Source: Azorinus chamasolen (taxonomy: Eukaryota > Mollusca > Bivalvia > Cardiida > Solecurtidae). From it: a DNA stretch of 64,000 nt. Positions 42,775 through 54,720 of this stretch are shown piece after piece. The notes under the pieces were generated by a model. That model did not search any database. It saw only the letters and a program-made list of their open reading frames with translations, and had not been told where the DNA came from. How positions within the stretch are numbered: position 1 is the first letter of the stretch; the number at the start of each line of letters is the position of its first letter. Location of the stretch: positions 37,466,743-37,530,742 of the forward strand of contig OY755243.1 of assembly GCA_963576725.1 (NCBI GenBank), in the 5' to 3' direction. Position numbers and translations under genes: made by a program.

Positions 42775-42980
42775 TACAGTAAAACCTGCCAGCAACGACC
42801 AACCAGTATAAAGCTAAATATCTTTTAAGATAGATGGTAGCTTAATGCGGGACAAAAGTTATGCAAAAAGCTCTCCTAAGAGTATTCAGCATATACTTTT
42901 GCCCTTAATTAAGCAACCACCTGCTCTTGTACACGTCCATGTTTTTGCATTGTGTGGCTGCTATAGACCTATTCTTTTGT
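42775..42980. mobile_element. Pogo-like MITE, diverged
   Basis: TACAGTAAAACCTGCCAGCAA start, GGTAGCTTAATGCGGGACAA and AAGCAACCACCTGC interior; the right end is decayed. Confidence 0.6.
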
Positions 42981-43187
42981 ATTTGCATATGACATGCCAT
43001 GTGATTCTTTACAAAGAAACTAGATAAAACGGTGATTATATGATATGAGCAATCTGTCATCTTATTTAAAATCTAAACCTTTGCAGGGCGTTCTGCCCAG
43101 CATGTTTAATTTATGCATGATGCATGTCTGATAACATCTTCAATAACCAGACCCTTGTTACATGTATTTAGCATTCCCTATTCATAT

Positions 43188-43388
43188 CGGTAAAACCGCT
43201 CTAAAGCGACCATCACCAAAAGTCATTCGTCTAGGTTCTTAAATGCAAGTGGTAGCTTCATACATGTTATGCAGAAAACTTTTGTATGAGCCATCTGAAT
43301 CTCTTTCCGCATTAAGCTCCCATTTTCTTTTAAATCCATCCATGTTTATTCATAAAGTGGTCGATTTTGGTGGGGATTCACTGTAAAA
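43188..43388. mobile_element. Pogo-like MITE, diverged
   Basis: GGTAAAACCGCTCTAAAGCG ... GGTGGGGATTCACTGTA, with the AAGTGGTAGCTTCA and AAATCCATCCATGTTTATTC interior words of the family. Confidence 0.6.
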
Positions 43389-43625
43389 AAAAAGTATAGA
43401 GTTACCTAGCGTTACCCCCAGATGAGTGCAAAGTGGAAATTAGGCCCGTTTTCGTCTCGACGTGGAACGACTGCACATCCTATAGTTTTTCCAAATGACA
43501 TGCATACAAAGCTTTATATCCATATGCCTAGACTTTGTACTGCTGTCAAGGGATTGAATAAAGTTGTTAACTGATACTTGTTTTGTAACAGATATTTATT
43601 ACATCTCATCTACAAAGAATTCACA

Positions 43626-43841
43626 ACACAGTAAACAGTAAATAAAGCTAATGCGACCACCTAAAAGAGGTATAATTCTGAGTGCTAGATGCAGGTGGTA
43701 GCTTAATGCAGGAAAAAAGTAATGCAGAAAGCTCCTAGAGGAGCTTTCTGCATTACTTTTGTCCTGCATTAAGCAACCACCTGCTCATAAAGACAGATAT
43801 GTTTATTCATTAAGTGGTCGCATTAGAGGGGTTCTACTGTA
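43626..43841. mobile_element. Pogo-like palindromic MITE
   Basis: Core AATGCAGAAAGCTCCTAGAG / AGGAGCTTTCTGCATTAC is almost perfect; right end GCATTAGAGGGGTTCTACTGTA. Confidence 0.8.
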
Positions 43842-43889
43842 CTTGGACTATTTACATGCTGTAGATAGAGCAGTAGATAAGCAGGGTAT

Positions 43890-44138
43890 TTAGTCCTCTA
43901 CCCATTTAGCCCATGGATATTCATGTAACAAATAATGATACCATGCATAATTACAGTGTATTAGATTTTTTATAATGTCACATGGGCACGGGAATGTTTG
44001 ACCATAAAAGAAACTGCGCAATCATATGTATATTATTTCATAAGCAAACAGAGCAGACCTTGACCAGACGGCTTCTACAGGAACCGTCTGATCTCTGTTT
44101 TCTGTTTGCAAAGTCATAGAAAGGCGTATTTATGGGGT
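43890..44138 (+). mobile_element. Family A MITE
   Basis: CCCATTTAGCCCATGGATATTCATG start, core AAGCAAACAGAGCAGACC, GACGGCTTCTACAGGAACCGTC. The right end runs straight into a pogo-like MITE. Confidence 0.65.
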
Positions 44139-44344
44139 GCGGTAAAACCTATCTAAACCGGATGTTACATTTAGTATAAATATCGGTCTTGGAAACAGGT
44201 GGCAGCATAATACAGGTGAAAGTCACACAGAAAGCTCCTCTAGGAACTTTCTGTGTGACTTTCACCCTGTATTAAGCATCCACCTGCCTAAAAGTATCTA
44301 AATTCTTCTCTACTAGAATTCCGGTTTAGAGCAGTTTTACTGTA
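44139..44344. mobile_element. Pogo-like palindromic MITE (CCGGA subfamily)
   Basis: GGTAAAACCTATCTAAACCG ... CCGGTTTAGAGCAGTTTTACTGTA; core CACACAGAAAGCTCC / GGAACTTTCTGTGTG. Confidence 0.78.
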
Positions 44345-44399
44345 AATTGTTAGAAAAAACTAAGTGAAAACTTGTTGTCATACTTCTCTGCCAGACTTT

Positions 44400-44460
44400 A
44401 TACTGCCACTACTCATTAGAACCACTCCAGACAGGCGAGTCTAATGAGTAGCAGCGAAAT
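44400..44460. repeat. Short inverted repeat
   Basis: CTACTCATTAGA ... TCTAATGAGTAG arms around a 20-bp loop; origin unknown. Confidence 0.6.
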
Positions 44461-45049
44461 AGGGCTTGACTGAGAAATAATAGCGGTTTTATGATTTTTG
44501 CAGAAGTACATTTTTCATGCGTGATTTGTACGTTTTGGCTGATTTAGTGGGCATTGTGTGACCACACCCTCAATCTACGAATAACAGAATTCAACCACTC
44601 ATTGAACGACATAATTCAGTCACTGGGAACTTGTACGGCACTATTTATGAGTATTAAAAAAAGCAAGAGCATAACTCCGGTGTATCCCTTCCGGGAGCTG
44701 AGATCAGCGAATCGAGATATTTACCAATATTTTCTCTGACGGATGGGTGCCGACCACTTTGACAAGTAAGTTTGCACTAACTTAACACGTTAGCTTATAT
44801 GAAATACACAATCTATGACGGTGATACAGTTTTAAATATTCAACACACCTCTTCCTACAATGTTGTGATAAATAAACATTAAATATTGGACATCAAGTGA
44901 AAAACAACAGGTGCTTCAAACGAGTGTGTTGTTGTTGTTATTTACATTAAAAATCAGACTACTTAAAGAGTGCCTAGTTATAGTCTACTTTCAGTCCGAA
45001 TGACCGCTCAGCCGACTATACATTTACTCCCCCGGCCATTGAGCCATTC

Positions 45050-45150
45050 GCCTACGATAATCACAGGGGTAAGACACGATTGAGTCAGTATATGTAATGT
45101 ATATATATACATATACTGACTCAAACGTGTCTTGCTCCTGTGGTACCGAA
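45050..45150. repeat. Foldback centred on an AT run
   Basis: Arms TAAGACACGATTGAGTCAGTATATG and CATATACTGACTCAAACGTGTCTTG around TATATATA, with flanking CACAGGGG / TCCTGTGG. Confidence 0.75.
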
Positions 45151-45227
45151 TAGTGACCCTCACATGTACCCGTTTTAAACCCTGGATGGAGAGGGGGAAA
45201 CCTTGTGCGGCGGGAGACACTGAAATT

Positions 45228-45390
45228 TCGAAGTGGTCGAGCCGGGATTCGGACCCTTAGGTTATCAGCTCAACGCCCAACCACTAGACCAAATCACTTA
45301 TCCAACCGGGTTTCGATCCCCGGACACTTGGGATATCGGCCCAACGTCTAATTACTATTACATGCCACCGCACCACGCCACTTATTTGAG
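45228..45390 (-). mobile_element. Two adjacent tRNA-derived SINE heads
   Basis: Read on the minus strand, 45295-45228 gives GTCTAGTGGTTGGGCGTTGA then GATAACCTAAGGGTCCGAAT and CCCGGCTCGACC (box A/box B-like). 45350-45305 gives a second, diverged head with CCGGGGATCGAAACC. Confidence 0.6.
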
Positions 45391-45454
45391 GGAAATCTCC
45401 CATTATATAAATAACCCCTATAGTTCTAAAGGGACACCTTTATGAATAATGTTA

Positions 45455-45600
45455 CATGTAGGTGTCTTAATAAGCAGATGGTTGCTTTAAGCAGGACGAA
45501 AGTAATGCAGAAAGCTCACATAATGTTCGTCCTGCATTTAGCTACAACCTGCCTCAAGTTTCAAAGTTATAGCTGTTTTGGTGGCCACATTAGAGCTAAA
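45455..45600. mobile_element. Pogo-like MITE remnant
   Basis: Core AAGCAGATGGTTGCTTTAAG, CAGGACGAAAGTAATGCAGA and TTCGTCCTGCATTTAGC; ends lost. Confidence 0.55.
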
Positions 45601-45619
45601 ATACATTTTTGAATGACGT

Positions 45620-48600
45620 CCATATTCCTTTAAAACGACAACAAATGGTTATGAGCTTTCGTAGGTCCGTAGGCTGTGTGATTCAACTGTTGTGTATTCT
45701 AAACCAGTTTAGCAAGTTGAAGTACACCATTTGATCTATTGGAGCTTCACCGTGCTTTAACTCTTTGCACGCTAGCGGCGAAACTGTGATTGTTCATTTA
45801 CCCATTACAAAAATCATTAATAAATATTCATGATTCATTATTTCTTGCATGAATATTCATGAAGCAAAAACTTTGATTAAGACTTCATTCGATTTCAACA
45901 ATGTTTTATTCAATGAAGAAAAAGATTGGATAACAGTCATAGCATATATAAGTCATCTCCCGAATTAAGACTTCTTACCAGGGTAATGATGTTTAAGAAG
46001 AATATTGGAATGATTTTACTCGTTTGGCACCAAATATGTTTCGTCTGCAAACAATGCCATTTGCTTTGTATGCAAAGGTATTCTCATATTACCTTATTGC
46101 AGCAAGCCCTCTGAATCTCTTTCCGGTGACTTCGACGGTGAAAGTGACTAATATATAATAGGTGCATTTATGCTTATCTTTCTGTAAATAATGTTTTTGC
46201 TTATTTACATCCCAACTGTTTAGCAACAATTTGGACATCTCCAAGACTGATGATAGATATCGAAACATCGATCATATCTGTTTATGAGTGTTTTTATTGG
46301 CGCACCAACTGTCGTTTGGCATTTGTTACTTAAACAGTTCATTTATGAATTAGTTCTGTTACACAAATGTCCGATATATCACTGAAAGTACATTTTAACG
46401 CAACATACGATATTTCATCTTCGTCTCTCTGTCACGGGCAACATTTTGATGTATAATTTACAATAGTTTCTTCAACACATCGTGAATATATGTCCTACTG
46501 ATAATTTACTTGAGCTTTTGATCGGGAACAATGAAGAAGCTGAGAACAAGAGCGGTCTTCTGCTCTCTCCAATATCTCCTGTTGGACCGTTGATTGCACT
46601 AAAGGGCAAACTAATGTAAAGCAAATACATGGCAAACAATTGCATTACTCACAATTACAAGTTTTCTCAAGGGCCACAGACTGCCAGTGTAGTAAGTCCT
46701 TATATCAAGCATTCAAAAGTTGAAAAACAGGCATCCCAATCATTGAATGATAGTCTAAAGTTGATTTGCCTGACCACCCATCCAACGATCAAATAGCATT
46801 GCTTATCTGGACCTTTTGTGCTAAGCCATACTATATTTGGGGATTTTTTTTATTCTGATCAAGATCAAATACAGTCTGGTCGTTTGTATTTTGCGAGCGC
46901 TATACAAAGTATTTGCCGCATACATGTAGTTGCAAAATTAGTTTTGTATCATCGAACAGAAACGTCCGAGTCTGGTATGACCTATTAATTTTATTGTGCA
47001 TGTAGGAGGCAGACAAATGGCTGCACTTCATCTGACAATTTGAGGGAGATCTCCTATTTCTAACCGAGTAAGGACTATTTGCTCAGGGTTTTTCTGTTGC
47101 TGGTCAGGAATCTCACTGTGCACGCTTTACCATTATAATTAAACGCATACCAATGACAAAGTTTCACATGAACCTATATTGCAATAGTGATGGTAATCTT
47201 CCAGATGTCACGGAGTCAGGTAGTGCTCTAGTCCTGCATTTCTAATATAGTAGGGATCAAGTATATGTATCAGCATGAAACGCCAAAACATTACGAAGTA
47301 TTACATGTTCTTTGATCGGGTTATAAAGACATTATTTCTTACTTCAGTTGTATGGTCAGAAGCTCACCTACTTCTACCAGTTAGTACTGAAATGCTGAGA
47401 CAATTACATTGTTCTTGCCGTTACTGTTTGCTGCATTGTCCAGATGCATTTGTTTTCATCAAGCTAGCATTGATATGGTTGACTCTGTTTACCTCCAATG
47501 TTTCCTTATCTGTTTAATGTCGATGCTTAGCCCTTCTCTTGCTGAATTTTAAAATACATTTCTCCTTCTTTACCCATGCCCTGTTGTATAATTACATATA
47601 TCTTCACTGTCTACAATTATTTCTATGTGCAATCACTGCCGTGGAGTGCACTGGTTGCACAATCAATTTGTAAATAGTGCAGACCCTGATGAGACAGCTC
47701 CTGCAGGAGCTGTCTCATCTGGGTCTTCACTATTTACAGGTAGGTATATTGACGTGAATAGCAAGAGAAGTATTAGCATCTAATGACCAGAATGTCTGTT
47801 TCGGTGTCATCATACAGCGTTCTTGATTGACCTTTTCCTATGTACTTCAAACATAGTGTGTATTCTGTCACTACCACGGCCAAATATGTTTCACCACACT
47901 GATAGTTTATTTCTGTTTGATCAAATTATATCGTGTCTAATATGTACTTGGATATACGTGTAGTTTACACTTATCAATGTTTGCTGCAAACCTGGCTAAT
48001 GTGTTATTGTTGATTGTGTCTATCAGAGGTAGAAACCAGCGTTGATGGAATGCGTTGATGTAAAATAACTACATGTATAATGCGACCATGTACATATTTA
48101 TCTACTAATGGATGTCATCTTCATACCACTTGATTAAAAAAATTTCTACCTCCACACATTATGAATTTCTTCAGCTTTTATTCCCTCTCATGGTTTACCA
48201 TTGCTTGTTGCTTTTGAAAATTCCATGCTAAATATACCGAAATACTGTTAAAACGACGTAAAACCCGATCAAAACCAGACCAAACCAAATTAAATGTCAC
48301 ATTTTATGAATCCAAACTTACGTTGTACGTGCATCGTTGTGAAGCTTCTTTTAACTAGAACACTGCATGCTGACCCAACTCTGCATTACTTGCTGCTAAC
48401 TCAATGCTGTAAAGACCCACTTCTCTGTCTTTGCTGACCAATGTATTAGTAGTACCCGATGAAAGGTTATTAAGGCCTTGACCTTTTTTTATTTTGGTTG
48501 GTTGGTTGTTTAAGTCCGTAGTTTGCCATCGTGTGCTAATAGATACATTGATTAAATAGGATAGAGCTATCAGTCTGAAATTTAATGCTTTCTTCTCTTT

Positions 48601-48940
48601 AATGTCAGATTTAGAAAACAATATTTTTACCATTGGGTTAAAATTGGTGAAAAAAATACAGAAAGCTACCGCCGATTTACTGCTATCGCATATTGTCTGA
48701 TTCTAGATACTTATCTTGCCAAAATCATTGATAGCACTATCCCCAAAGATGGTACCGGCAGCCAAAATTTGGGGCTCTGGCACATGCCCTTGTTAAGACA
48801 GCTATGACGTTCCATATAATCCAGTGGGTGCGGTGCAGTGGGCATGTTGCCAGTAATACCCGAAAAACACACACTTGGTTATCGTGCAATACGATGTAGG
48901 CCACTCTCTACCGATATCAAAATACCGTTCTTAATAGATT
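45620..48940. other. Intergenic stretch with few recognisable elements
   Basis: No gene supported. A TTAA-type end TTAACTCTTTGCACGCTAGC is at 45758, and a foldback of the CAGACCCTGA family is at 47672-47738 (AATAGTGCAGACCCTGATGA / TCATCTGGGTCTTCACTATT). Open frames here (for example 47275-47517 and 48355-48633) match nothing I know and have no splice context. Confidence 0.45.
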
Positions 48941-48945
48941 GTCAA

Positions 48946-49321
48946 ACAGTAGAGTCTCGCTGATGCGACCACGTGATTTGCTAACCCATTTCCCAATAGG
49001 CTATTTTTTAGACCAAAACTCTTTGAAATAATCTACTGAAATGGAGCATTTACTAGAAAAAGGAAAATGTTATAATTGTATAGTTTTGAAACCATTGTGA
49101 TAAATAGAATAGTTGTTCCTGTTGAGCAAATTTATCACAATGGTTTCAAAAAGTGACTTTTACTTAGGCCTTCAAAATGCGTCAATATGAGGGAATGGGT
49201 TAACCCGGTAAAAGCATGTGATTGGTTCCTATATGATACTTCTGTATTGCTTTACCACCTGTTTTAAGCATTAAAAATTAGATTTTCTTTTAAGTGATCG
49301 TATTAGCGAGACTTTACTGTA
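48946..49321. mobile_element. Pogo-like MITE interrupted by a family C MITE
   Basis: ACAGTAGAGTCTCGCTGATG ... TATTAGCGAGACTTTACTGTA; the interior is split by 48980-49203. Confidence 0.75.
48980..49203. mobile_element. Family C MITE nested in a pogo-like MITE
   Basis: CTAACCCATTTCCCAATAGG ... ATGAGGGAATGGGTTAA with AAACCATTGTGATAAATAG / TTATCACAATGGTTTCA arms. Confidence 0.75.
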
Positions 49322-49650
49322 TCGAACAAGAGTATCTACGTCAAAATGCCCGACTTAACCTTTACGACGCTAAGTAAATGTCGTCTGCTAAGATTATTAT
49401 CTGATTCACGTTTCAAAAATGGAATTCTCTTTCATTCCTTTAGAAATAATCATCAGGAAGTAAAACAGTTTGTATCCAAAAGAAACACCGAGTTATTCAG
49501 CATCTCATATGTATCCAAACTAGTTTCAAAGGCTATTACGAGTTCATCTATTAAATAGGCATTCCAGTGATCTGTCGGTGCAAAGCGAAACAGTTAATAG
49601 GGTAGTTGTACACCATTGATGTGTCTTTTGCTGTCATAATTGAGTTGAAA

Positions 49651-49858
49651 TACAGTAAAACCTCGATTATCCGAACACTAAAATACGTATTATTATCGAT
49701 CTTTAAGACAGGTGGCAGCTTAATGCATGGTGAAAATCATGCAGAAAGCTCCTCTAGGAGCTTTCTGCATGACTTTCATCATGCATTAAGCAGCCACCTG
49801 CCTAAAAGGGTCTAAATTCGTTTATAACGAAAATTCGAATAATCGAGGTTTTACTGTA
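49651..49858. mobile_element. Pogo-like palindromic MITE
   Basis: 208 bp, TACAGTAAAACCTCGATTAT ... AATCGAGGTTTTACTGTA; core ATGCAGAAAGCTCCTCTAGG with its mirror image. Confidence 0.85.
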
Positions 49859-50165
49859 TATACATGTCATTGAAAGAATATAGAGTGGATCAACATTGAA
49901 ATTGGATCAATATTGAAATTGGACCTTAACGTATTGGCTTGAAATGTTAATCCACATTAGGTGTTTAATTGAGGACACATGCTGTATATAGCACGATTCA
50001 TGCACGAATCAGTTCTTAACAGACATGTTATTAAATCGGTAACTGACCAACATTCATATAAATTGGGCACTATGTTGCCAGGTGACAATTTTTGCTATGT
50101 GTTTCCTGACTCGGGACTTGTTTACTTATGATGTTTCGCCCGCCTTAACCCCGACTCGTTAGCAG

Positions 50166-50476
50166 TATGTTACACGGCGATGTATATATTAACAAAGATT
50201 ATGTCATCCAAATTTCCGGAACACTGCAACCTGTGTTCTTCTTTTACAGAAAATGTTGTAATATACAAAATTTTCCACTGTTTTCGCAATGACCTTTCAC
50301 GCAATGCCCTATTTAGGAAACTTATATCTAGTATGGGTTTAGTAGAATACGGTCTGTTTATCTTGCAGCCACCTATAGATCAAGTTGTAAAACTTCTTGG
50401 TTGTAATTTCCTTTCAAATGACAATGCAGCCATTAGTATTTTGAAACTTCTGCATTATATGGTTAAAATCTGTTAA
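50166..50476 (+). pseudogene. Possible C-terminal tail of a non-LTR retrotransposon ORF2
   Basis: An open frame reads EHCNLCSSFTENVVIYKIFH then CFRNDLSRNALFRKL. The C-x2-C...H/C pattern followed by R..L resembles the cysteine-rich tail after the reverse transcriptase of many LINEs, with one ligand position altered. No reverse transcriptase was found upstream. It could also be chance; low confidence. Confidence 0.3.
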
Positions 50477-50972
50477 AACTTGTATATTTATGACAGTTTC
50501 CTCCATAACAGTTGTTAAGAAGTGTATAGTACACGTGACTGGATTGTACTTTCAGTATATGTATATTTGTTAATGTTGTAATAATTACAATGGCATCCAT
50601 CAATTGGGGATAATCAATCTTTTGTTACAGTATCTCGTGGATGTGTCCTGTACTGTTGTTAACCTCCTTAGAGCGAGCCAGATGATGCCAGGTCTTATTC
50701 GCAACGAGAACTGGATTGTCTGTCTCATCTAGTGTGGTTTAGTCGGCTCCCAGTTCATTGATGCCATTGTCTCTCTTACAGTTTAATCATATATCTACAG
50801 TGTTACCTTTCAATATTACCTGTTATGGTAAAGGGTTAGGGACGGAGATGTTTGTATATTATACTCCGCCAATTGCTATATGCATACTGAGGCTTGTATT
50901 TCGTTTCGGCAAGTCTCAGTTTCTGCCTCAATTGGCTATAATATGTATTTCTATTACATTCAACTACGGGGT

Positions 50973-51096
50973 AGTGATCCCGGTGGATCGTCTCGAACGG
51001 GCGGCTTCGCTGCAGCAGATGGGGCTGTCGGAGTGGTATGTAATTTTCTGTTCGTGTCCCGGGGGACAGCCTTGGTGCCAGTCCACCGGGATCACT
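50973..51096. repeat. GC-rich foldback
   Basis: Exact 15-bp arms AGTGATCCCGGTGGA (50973-50987) and TCCACCGGGATCACT (51082-51096) around about 95 bp of GC-rich sequence, in otherwise AT-rich DNA. Confidence 0.8.
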
Positions 51097-51099
51097 CAG

Positions 51100-51470
51100 C
51101 CTTATAGTCGGATATGTGTATGTGCTGTTGATGTGTCTTGTATTTCATTTCGACAAGATCCATCTATATTTCACATAAACATTAACTAATCATTAATTTT
51201 ACCATCGGAAATCTTGGGATTCTTTAGTATATTTAGGTTGGATGTAATTTCTATCATGCTGTATTGAACCTGCTATATCATCTAATTTTCTGAAATTATC
51301 CTTCGTTATTATTCATTTGACTGTGTGCTGTTCCTATGTATTTTTGTGTTGTTATGTAAATTCTGTAATTGTCTATGGTTTCCTGTACATGTATTTGACC
51401 TTGTGTTATGTTCTATGTATGTGTACTATGTAGCTCTAACAATTTTGAAGGCCTAAGTAAAAGTCACTTT
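51100..51470. other. Unassigned AT-rich DNA
   Basis: Nothing recognised, apart from a family C fragment (GAAGGCCTAAGTAAAAGTCA) at about 51447-51467. Confidence 0.4.
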
Positions 51471-51479
51471 TTGGAACCA

Positions 51480-51875
51480 TACTGTATAAAGTACATTGCA
51501 CCTTTACTACGGGAAGCATAATCTATATAGCACATTACATGCGTAAGTGTTTACTCTGGGAAGCTCAATGTATACATCATATTACATGCTTCAGCGTTTA
51601 CTTCGTTAACTATGTTGTATATAGCTCATTCCATACTTAGGTGTTTACTACGGGAAGCATGCTGTATATTGCACGTTACATACTTAGGCGTTTACTACGG
51701 GAAGCATGCTGTATATTGCACGTTACATACTTAGGCGTTTACTACGGGAAGCATGAAGTATATTGCACGTTACATACTTAGGCGTTTACTACGGGAAGCA
51801 TGAAGTTTATTGCACGTTACATACTTAGGCGTTTACTACATGAAGCATAAAGTATATTGCACGTTACATACTTCG
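51480..51875. repeat. 47-bp minisatellite, about 8 units
   Basis: The unit contains GTATATTGCACGTTACATAC then TTAGGCGTTTACTACGGGAA; central units are nearly identical and outer units diverged. Confidence 0.88.
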
Positions 51876-51879
51876 AAGG

Positions 51880-52370
51880 CAAAACTGATCCTCTACCCAC
51901 ACATAATGTCAATACAGTGGTGGACATTTGTTGAACTTACATTTCGTGTTGACAAACATATATTGAAAACATATTGTGGAATTTTTATAAAGATTTTTTA
52001 TACACAAAAGTATCAAGGATTGGTATGAGCATTGCAATGCGATTGGACATTCATTCAACTATAAGCACGTGATTACACGTCATGCTTTCATTTAAAACTA
52101 TCAAGCCAGAAGTTTTACAAATAAAATGACCAAGAAAAATGACATAAGACAAACAATATATAGAAAAATGGTCATATGGATATGAGAAAGGGAAAACGGG
52201 AGAAACGTAATTCTGCATTAAGCAACCACCGGTGTATTAAAGGCAAGAAGTTTCTTTTAAAAAATGTTGCGGTCCCACGTTTACGTTTATTAGATACAAT
52301 GCGACATGTTGTAGTATATCTAAACATATTATATTTGAGCGACAACTGAAAAGGAAGCTCGTTTAGTACT
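51880..52370. other. Unassigned AT-rich DNA
   Basis: Only a scrap of a pogo-like MITE (TGCATTAAGCAACCACCGG) at about 52216. Confidence 0.4.
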
Positions 52371-52377
52371 TTAGTCC

Positions 52378-52805
52378 TTAACCATTCACTCCATGAATAT
52401 TCATGTTAAAACTACACGTGATGACTGTTTGAATATCAACCAGGGTCCATGCTTATAAAGCTTTTAGTTGAGTCTGAGTTTCGTTCTCAAGCTTTTGATT
52501 GGTCAGATTTGAGTTCTCAAGCTTTTGATTGGTCAGATTTGAGCCAGAGGCTCAAATCTGACCAATCAAAAACTTGAGAACGATCTCAGACTCAACTAAA
52601 AGTTTTATAAGCATGGACCCAGGTGGTCTTTTATAATGGCAACAAGGGCAATTTTATAATGGCAGAAGTTGTAGAAATAGGTCTATATTATTTTATAGCA
52701 ATCAGAGCAGACCCTCATCATACGGGTCCTATAGGCACCGTCTAAATCTGGGTCGACTCTGTTTGCAAAGGTACCAAAAGGTGTGTATATGGCATAAAGG
52801 GTTAA
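52378..52805 (+). mobile_element. Family A MITE with a nested foldback
   Basis: TTAACCATTCACTCC ... GGCATAAAGGGTTAA. Core AGCAATCAGAGCAGACCCTC / GGGTCGACTCTGTTTGC. Interrupted at 52440-52622. Confidence 0.75.
52440..52622. mobile_element. Foldback element GGGTCCATGCTTATAAA
   Basis: The left arm GGGTCCATGCTTATAAA ... GGTCAGATTTGAG is mirrored by CTCAAATCTGACC ... TTTATAAGCATGGACCC. A 33-bp piece of the left arm (TTCTCAAGCTTTTGATTGG...) is duplicated in tandem, on that arm only. Confidence 0.8.
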
Positions 52806-53099
52806 GTCAGATACATGTGAATGGAAGCTTGATGCTGGATGGCAGTAATGCATTAAGCTCCAACGGGAGAATTTTGCATTACCTTTATCCTGCTTAAAAC
52901 AGCCACTTCTTCAATAAAATATGTGTTCGTCCGGCAACTAGTCTCCTAAAACGGGACTAACTTTCACAGCACAAGGTTGACACGGTGATCGATTAACATA
53001 CCGCGTTATAAAACGAAGTCATTAAAATAGCAAATATCATGTCATGAATTTGTCAGATAAATCATAAAGACTAATTTCTTATTTGTTTCGCTGTTATAT

Positions 53100-53450
53100 C
53101 ATTGACTGGATGGCTAGCAGCTTGGATCATGCAGACACGCTAAGTTACTCGAAGTCTCATTTGGGTCCAAACTGTGTGCAAACGCTTGGAAAATAAGGGT
53201 AAATGACCAGCGGGCATGGACATTTAAAGTTCAAATTAAACGTGTGACACCCGAACTCTTTTCATGTTATTACAATACTGTTTGCTCAAGCTCTGATCTC
53301 TTTGAAACATGTGTTTGCTTCGGATTCGTTCAATGTTATGAGAAAGCAGTGACTCGGTGTCAAACTGTTTGGATCCCGATGAGGCATTATGGGTCCAAGC
53401 AATGCAAAGCTAGATCGTAATCAACATGATAAAAGGGTTAAAAAAGGAGG
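53100..53450. mobile_element. Family D (GGATCC-type) palindrome fragments
   Basis: GCTTGGATCATGCAGACACG / TCATTTGGGTCCAAACTG near 53120-53180, and ACTGTTTGGATCCCGATGAG / TTATGGGTCCAAGC near 53362-53400. Confidence 0.5.
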
Positions 53451-53714
53451 TTAACCCTTTCGGCGCCAAATTTCTAATTGTCGTCTGCAATCCAAGTTTG
53501 TTAAATCATTCAGGAAAATAAGGAAATGAGATAAATAAATGCAAATTTCAAAGGAATAAAGCACATATATAGAAATAGAGATTGAGGTAAATAGTGAAGT
53601 CCCTGATCAGACGGCGCCTTGAAAAGGCGGCGTCTGATCTGGGACTGCACTATTTGTCGTGGTGCATTTATGCGACTGCGGCGGTGAAAGGGTTGCAGTC
53701 GGTGAAAGGGTTAA
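53451..53714. mobile_element. TTAA MITE with CGGCG-containing ends
   Basis: TTAACCCTTTCGGCGCC ... GGCGGTGAAAGGGTT, with a second GGTGAAAGGGTTAA 18 bp later. Core AGACGGCGCCTTGAAAAGGC / GGCGTCTGATC. Confidence 0.75.
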
Positions 53715-53754
53715 CCCTTTTCTCACCATCCGCCACCTGACCCGCATTTGCTAT

Positions 53755-54065
53755 CTACTTGGATCCAAATGAGACACCCAATAACTCGGATCCTTATCAG
53801 AATCCAAGCTGTTTGACACATTGCCTTTTATGGAATTTGTTTTATATGAAACTTACCCCTTTTACCCCATGGATATTCATGGAAGATATAATGACACCAT
53901 ACATAATAATCAGATGGTGTTTATAATAGAATATCAGTATAGGAAATATTGACCGTGGCAGAAAGTATAATTTCAGATCTTTATTATTTCATAAGAAAAC
54001 AGAACACTCTGATCCTACTGGACCCGTATGAGTTTGGTCTATTCTGTTAAGTCGTTAATGTGTTA
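53755..54065. mobile_element. Family D and family A MITE remnants
   Basis: CTTGGATCCAAATGAGACAC / CAGAATCCAAGCTGTTTGAC at 53757-53818, then a diverged family A copy, CCATGGATATTCATGG to GTTAATGTGTTAAG. Confidence 0.55.
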
Positions 54066-54720
54066 AGAAAATGACACTTAGGGATTGTCTGCCTGTCTGT
54101 TATCTGTCTGTCTGTCTGTCTTTCATCCTGTCCGTCACGCTTTGTTTGTATCATGCATACACTTAATTTGCCCTTGCAATGTCATCCTTAATGGGACTGA
54201 TTTCAAACTTGGACAAAACAATTGCTTAACCTTTGCCGTATTACATTTTGAAGTATTCCTTTTTTCTTCTATCACTTCTCTCAGCCAGTGATGCATATTA
54301 AAAGTTGAATGCAAGACTGTAAAAATAAGCGCATGTACTTTAGTTAACCTCCATAAGCAGTTGAAATACATTTGTAATTCTTTTCATAAAATTGTCAACG
54401 TTGAGCATTCTTTCATTTTTATTACTACATGTATAACACTATCCGAGGGTCAAATGGTTTAGATCCTGATGCGACACCGAGGTAGTTTTTGACTCATCTG
54501 GATCTTAACTGTTGACAAAGGTCGTCATAAGTGTGTTATGTTGATTCTCATTCAAACATGCCACAAATAAATATTGACAAAGAACGTTATGTATAAGTTT
54601 ACCCTGTCATTATTCAAGCGGCATGGATTACTTTGGCTTCGCCAAAATCAACAAAACGTATACTAAACTGAAATGCTAGATTTCCCCCCCCCCCTTTACC
54701 TCATACGAACATCTTTCCAC
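54066..54720. other. Unassigned, with TCTG microsatellite
   Basis: (TCTG)n at about 54089-54125, a family D palindrome at 54457-54521 (TTTAGATCCTGATGCGACAC / GACTCATCTGGATCTTAACT), and a C10 run near 54685. No gene. Confidence 0.45.

Noticed and set aside
48355..48633. 92-codon minus-strand open frame.
   Set aside because: No family recognised; flanked by low-complexity AT DNA, so chance is more likely.
50758..51189. 143-codon open frame.
   Set aside because: It runs through the GC-rich foldback, has no recognisable domain and no splice context.
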